Shown here: positions 23,877 through 26,917 of the stretch, piece after piece | How positions within the stretch are numbered: position 1 is the first letter of the stretch | How the letters are laid out: every line of letters starts with the position of its first letter | Assembly (NCBI GenBank): GCA_046728075.1 | Contig: JBKPDV010000216.1 | Span: forward strand, 1-26,917 | Length of the DNA: 26,917 nt | Source: JBKPDV01 sp046728075 | GTDB taxonomy: Bacteria; Acidobacteriota; Thermoanaerobaculia; UBA5066; Gp7-AA6 | Direction of reading: 5' to 3' | Made by a program: the position numbers and the translations under genes | Notes under the pieces: generated by a model | Seen by the model: only the letters and a program-made list of their open reading frames with translations | Databases searched by the model: none | Told to the model about the DNA's origin: nothing

Positions 23877-23899
23877 GTGTCCTTATTAAGGGGCTCCGG

Positions 23900-23938
23900 C
23901 TGAACGGCCGCTGAACGGCCCGTTCCACAACCGTTCAG
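23900..23938. promoter_or_regulatory. Symmetrical response-regulator binding array between TCS and ABC transporter
   Basis: CTGAACGG occurs at 23900 and 23911 (11-bp period), and CCGTTCCA at 23920 and CCGTTCAG at 23931 (again 11 bp) in the opposite orientation. The whole array is symmetrical about base 23919, and 23907-23918 with 23931-23942 form a perfect 12-bp inverted repeat. Direct repeats at 10-11 bp are the usual form of OmpR-family sites, so the adjacent regulator probably binds here and controls both directions. Confidence 0.7.
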
Positions 23939-23963
23939 CGGCAGGTTCATACGCTTGGCCATT

Positions 23964-24626
23964 ATGATCAAGCTGCACGGCCTCACGAAGACCTACGAGA
24001 CCCCGGCGGGAGCCTTCCCCGCGCTCCAAGGGATCGATCTCGACATCGGCGCGGGCGAGCTCGTGGCGGTCGTCGGCAAGTCCGGAAGCGGCAAGTCGAC
24101 TCTGCTCCACATGGTCGGAGGCATCGACCGGCCTTCCTCCGGCTCCGTCGAGGTCGGCGGCGCGTCTCTCGGCGATCTGACGGAGAACCAGCTCGCGGCC
24201 TGGCGAGGCCGCAACGTCGGCATCGTCTTTCAGTTCTTCCAGCTTCTCCCGACGCTGACCGTCGCCGAGAACGTGATGCTGCCGATGGACTTCTGCAAGA
24301 CGGTTCCCGCGCGCGCACGGCGGCGCCGCGCGCTGGATCTCCTCGCGCGCGTGAACGTCGCCGACCAGGCGGACAAGCTGCCGGCCACACTGTCCGGCGG
24401 GCAGCAGCAGCGCGCCGCGGTCGCCCGGTCGCTCGCGAACGACCCTCCGGTCATCCTCGCCGATGAGCCGACCGGCAACCTCGACTCGGAAACGGGCGCC
24501 GCGATCTTTCGTCTCTTTTCCGAGCTCGCCCGGGACGGCAAGACCGTCGTCGTCGTCACTCACGAGCGCGATTCGCTCTCGCATGCCGACAGGACCGTGA
24601 CGCTCGCCGACGGACGCGTGGCGTGA
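23964..24626 (+). CDS. ABC transporter ATP-binding protein, MacB/LolD type
   Basis: A 220-aa ATPase that powers the adjacent FtsX-type permease. Walker A is GKSGSGKST (38-46), the Q-loop glutamine is Q90, the signature is LSGGQ (143-147), Walker B is VILADE (163-168), and the switch histidine is H200. The MacB/LolD branch is shown by the LPTLTVAENVMLP segment and by its partner. I used ATG 23964; a TTG at 23955 is an alternative, and neither has a clear Shine-Dalgarno. The stop overlaps the permease ATG as TGATG. Regulation by the divergent two-component system is likely. Confidence 0.94.
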   Translation: MIKLHGLTKTYETPAGAFPALQGIDLDIGAGELVAVVGKSGSGKSTLLHMVGGIDRPSSGSVEVGGASLGDLTENQLAAWRGRNVGIVFQFFQLLPTLTVAENVMLPMDFCKTVPARARRRRALDLLARVNVADQADKLPATLSGGQQQRAAVARSLANDPPVILADEPTGNLDSETGAAIFRLFSELARDGKTVVVVTHERDSLSHADRTVTLADGRVA

Positions 24627-26917
24627 TGGCACCGCGCTGGCGAAAGGCGCTCGCAGACTTCCGGCAGGAGGGCACGCGCACCGTTCTCGTCGTGCTCGCG
24701 ATCGCGCTCGGGATCGCCGGGTTCACGGCGGTGCTCTCGAGCTACGCGGTCCTGACGCGAGAGCTCGATCGCGGCTATCTCGCCACGAACCCGGCCTCCG
24801 CGAATCTCAAGACCGACGCCATCGACGACAAGCTCGTGGCCACCATCCTTTCCGGTCACGGCGTCAAGGACGCCGAGCCCCGGCGGGTCGTCTCCGGCCG
24901 CATCAAGGCCGGCCCGATGGAATGGCGCAACCTCACGCTCTTCGTGGTCAAAGACTACGGAAACATCCGCGTCAGCAAGCTCGTGCCCGAGCAGGGTGCG
25001 TGGCCCCCGGCGGCAGGAGAGATCCTGATCGAGCGCGACGCGTTCCCGGTTGCCCGCACGTCGATCGGCAAGAACGTCACTGTGCGAACCACGCACGGCA
25101 AGGAGCAGACGCTCCGTGTCGCCGGCCGCGTCCACGACGTCGGTCAGGCCCAGGCGCGAATGGAAAACATCGTCTACGGCTACATCAACCTGGAAACGCT
25201 GGCGCGACTGGGCGAAAGTCCGTATCTGGATCAGCTCAAGATCTTAGTCGCCGAGAACCGATTCGACGAGCAGCACATCCGCTCGGTGGCGGCGGATGTG
25301 CGAAAGGTCCTCGAGAGCGAAGGGCATCCCGTCACCCGCATCGACATCCCGCAACCGGGCAAGCATCCGCATTCGGACCTCATGGGTGTCCTGCTCCTGG
25401 GCATGGCGAGCTTCGGCGTGTTCGTCCTGCTCTTGAGCGGAATCCTCGTCGTGAACTTGCTCACGGCCATGATGGCCACGCAAGTCCGCCAGATCGGCGT
25501 GATGAAGGCGATCGGCGCCACGCGCGGTCCAATCGCCGGAATCTATCTGAGCCAGGCGGCTCTCCTCGGCGCGGCGGCGATCGTTGTCGCGGTTCCCGCG
25601 GGAATCCTGGGCAGCCGGGCGCTCTGCCGCGCCATGGGGGTGTTTCTCAACTTCGATATTCAGAGCTTCGCCGCGCCGGCCTGGGTCTACCTGCTGGTCG
25701 CCGTCGTGGGTCTCCTCGTGCCGCTGCTGTCGGCGGCTCACCCCGTCTGGAAAGGAAGCCGTGTTTCCGTTCGCGAAGCGTTGTCGGACTTTGGCGTCTC
25801 CGCAGAGGCGTTGCGAGTCGGCGCTCTGGACCGCGCCCTCGCCGGCGTGCGCGGTCTCGCACGCCCGCTTCTGCTCGCGATCCGCAACAGCTTCCGGCGG
25901 CGTGCGCGCGTGGCGCTCACCGTTCTCACGTTGGCCGCGGGCGGCCTCTTCTTCCTGACCGCGTTGAACGTGCGCTCTTCGTTGATCCAGACGCTCGATC
26001 GTCTCTTCCGGTCGAAGAAGTTCGACCTGACGGTCGGATTCGGCACGATGGTCCCCGCAGCCTCGATCCAACGCGCGATCGGGAAGACGCCCGGAGTGCT
26101 CCAGTGGGAAGGCTGGATCACGACGGAGGAAGCGTTCGCTGGTCCGGGAGACAAACCGGCTGCCGAGACCCGGAGCGGCGGAGGATCCCACGCCGCCGGC
26201 GCGACGGGCGGCGGCCTCCACGACGCGGGCTCGATGACGGGCGACCGATTCGCCGTCGTCGCGCTCCCAGCCGAGTCGAAGGTCCTCGCCCTCGAGATCG
26301 TCAGGGGACGGAGACTCGCTCCCGGAGACCGGGACGCGATCGTGGTCAACAATGCGCTGGCCGGGAAAGTGCCCGGACTCAAAGTCGGCGGCCCGATCTC
26401 CTTTCGGATGGGACCGGCCCAGACGTCCTGGCGCGTCGTCGGCATCGCGCGCGAACCCTTCTCCCCCGCCGTCGCCTACGTCCCGCTCGCCTTTTTCGAG
26501 GAGCGCGGCCACACCGGCGTGGTGAACAACGCCCGCCTGGCCCTGGACCGGACAGACCGCGCCTCGATCCAACGAGTAAAGGAGGACCTCGAAAGAAACC
26601 TCGAGGAAGAAGACGTGCGGGCGGTGAGCAGCACCAGCAAGGCCGATAGCCGGTTCAGCTTCGACCAGCACATGCTGATGATCTACGTGTTTCTGATCCT
26701 CGTTTCGTGCCTGCTCGGCGGCGTCGGCGGCCTCGGCCTGATGACGACGATGAGCCTCAATGTCCTGGAGCGCCGGCGAGAGATGGGAATTCTGCGAGCG
26801 ATCGGCGCCTCCCCGCGCGTCGTATGGCTGATCGTCGTCGCCGAGGGTCTGGTGATTGGAGCTCTGAGCTGGGCCCTGGCAGCGCTCGCGGCCTGGCCGG
26901 TCAGCAAGCTCCTGGGC
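24626..26917 (+). CDS. FtsX/MacB-type ABC permease, C-terminus cut off
   Basis: The frame is open from ATG 24626 to the right edge (764 codons). An N-terminal helix (RTVLVVLAIALGIAGFTAVL) is followed by an extracytoplasmic domain, then three helices with the FtsX coupling motif TQVRQIGVMKAIGATRG. A second unit repeats this layout: a helix (VALTVLTLAAGGLFFLTAL), an extracytoplasmic domain, and ERRREMGILRAIGASPR near the edge, with the last helices missing. Such tandem-unit permeases work in mechanotransmission, lipoprotein sorting, or peptide and toxin handling rather than bulk transport. A Gly/Ala/His-rich stretch (SGGGSHAAGATGGGLHDAGS, about residues 516-535) interrupts the second extracytoplasmic domain. 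Confidence 0.92.
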   Translation, partial: MAPRWRKALADFRQEGTRTVLVVLAIALGIAGFTAVLSSYAVLTRELDRGYLATNPASANLKTDAIDDKLVATILSGHGVKDAEPRRVVSGRIKAGPMEWRNLTLFVVKDYGNIRVSKLVPEQGAWPPAAGEILIERDAFPVARTSIGKNVTVRTTHGKEQTLRVAGRVHDVGQAQARMENIVYGYINLETLARLGESPYLDQLKILVAENRFDEQHIRSVAADVRKVLESEGHPVTRIDIPQPGKHPHSDLMGVLLLGMASFGVFVLLLSGILVVNLLTAMMATQVRQIGVMKAIGATRGPIAGIYLSQAALLGAAAIVVAVPAGILGSRALCRAMGVFLNFDIQSFAAPAWVYLLVAVVGLLVPLLSAAHPVWKGSRVSVREALSDFGVSAEALRVGALDRALAGVRGLARPLLLAIRNSFRRRARVALTVLTLAAGGLFFLTALNVRSSLIQTLDRLFRSKKFDLTVGFGTMVPAASIQRAIGKTPGVLQWEGWITTEEAFAGPGDKPAAETRSGGGSHAAGATGGGLHDAGSMTGDRFAVVALPAESKVLALEIVRGRRLAPGDRDAIVVNNALAGKVPGLKVGGPISFRMGPAQTSWRVVGIAREPFSPAVAYVPLAFFEERGHTGVVNNARLALDRTDRASIQRVKEDLERNLEEEDVRAVSSTSKADSRFSFDQHMLMIYVFLILVSCLLGGVGGLGLMTTMSLNVLERRREMGILRAIGASPRVVWLIVVAEGLVIGALSWALAALAAWPVSKLLG

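Noticed and set aside
24922..26649. 575-codon plus-strand open frame, very Arg-rich
   Set aside because: Out-of-frame shadow of the FtsX-type permease, which is open through to the window edge.
1..26917. CRISPR arrays, tRNA or rRNA genes, prophage or transposase genes
   Set aside because: Looked for regularly spaced repeats, cloverleaf-like conserved tRNA ends and recombinase motifs; none was found by reading.

Overview
The window is GC-rich (roughly two thirds G+C by eye), densely coded on both strands, and carries no rRNA, tRNA, CRISPR array, phage gene or transposase that I can recognise. The gene set suggests a free-living, peptide-degrading Acidobacteriota-like bacterium, perhaps a metagenome-assembled genome. 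It includes a secreted VPS10/BNR-repeat protein, a secreted S9 peptidase, an M3 dipeptidase, a PknB-type kinase fused to TolB-like and helical repeats, an ECF42-type sigma factor with YCII partners, and a GTCATCCCGAGGAGCG-type intergenic repeat. The taxon is inferred from gene content only; no marker gene is present.

Left part (1-9837). A truncated VPS10-like exported protein is followed by an intergenic repeat and a small unknown gene. An exported MsrA-MsrB methionine sulfoxide reductase pair comes next, with both genes starting at TTG and overlapping as TTGA. Then an exported S9 prolyl-oligopeptidase-like peptidase diverges from a DODA-type extradiol dioxygenase. A XRE-cupin regulator diverges from an SDR dehydrogenase and a QueA-like paralogue across a short region with a perfect inverted repeat. 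A DUF1697 gene overlaps the QueA-like frame by 188 nt.

Centre (9838-15378). The most interesting locus is 10039-11913 on the minus strand. Two same-frame coding segments are separated by a single TGA that sits exactly where a thioredoxin fold has its catalytic cysteine. A hairpin follows the TGA at the distance expected of a bacterial SECIS element. I read this as one exported selenoprotein of 624 residues: a helical N-terminal region, a Sec-containing thioredoxin-like domain (UxxS), and a C-terminal TlpA-like domain with CPPC. Next to it lie an unknown exported protein, a Dcp-like M3 dipeptidase and a small exported proline-rich protein.

Right part (15379-26917). This holds the Ser/Thr kinase, a two-helix membrane protein and an alkyltransferase-like (ATL) DNA-binding protein. 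A palindromic AT-rich 16-mer occurs upstream of the kinase and directly at the ATL start. Next comes an ECF42 module (sigma factor, cytoplasmic YCII protein, exported YCII protein) divergent from a VOC/PhnB-like protein. The intergenic region between them carries two divergent TGTCGA-N16-CGTCGT promoters. The last unit is a two-component system plus a PH-like membrane protein, divergent from a MacB/LolD-type ABC ATPase and a large FtsX-type permease that runs off the end. The kinase of that system has almost no extracytoplasmic domain. A symmetrical array of four CTGAACGG/CCGTTCxx half-sites lies between the two arms, so the regulator probably controls both.
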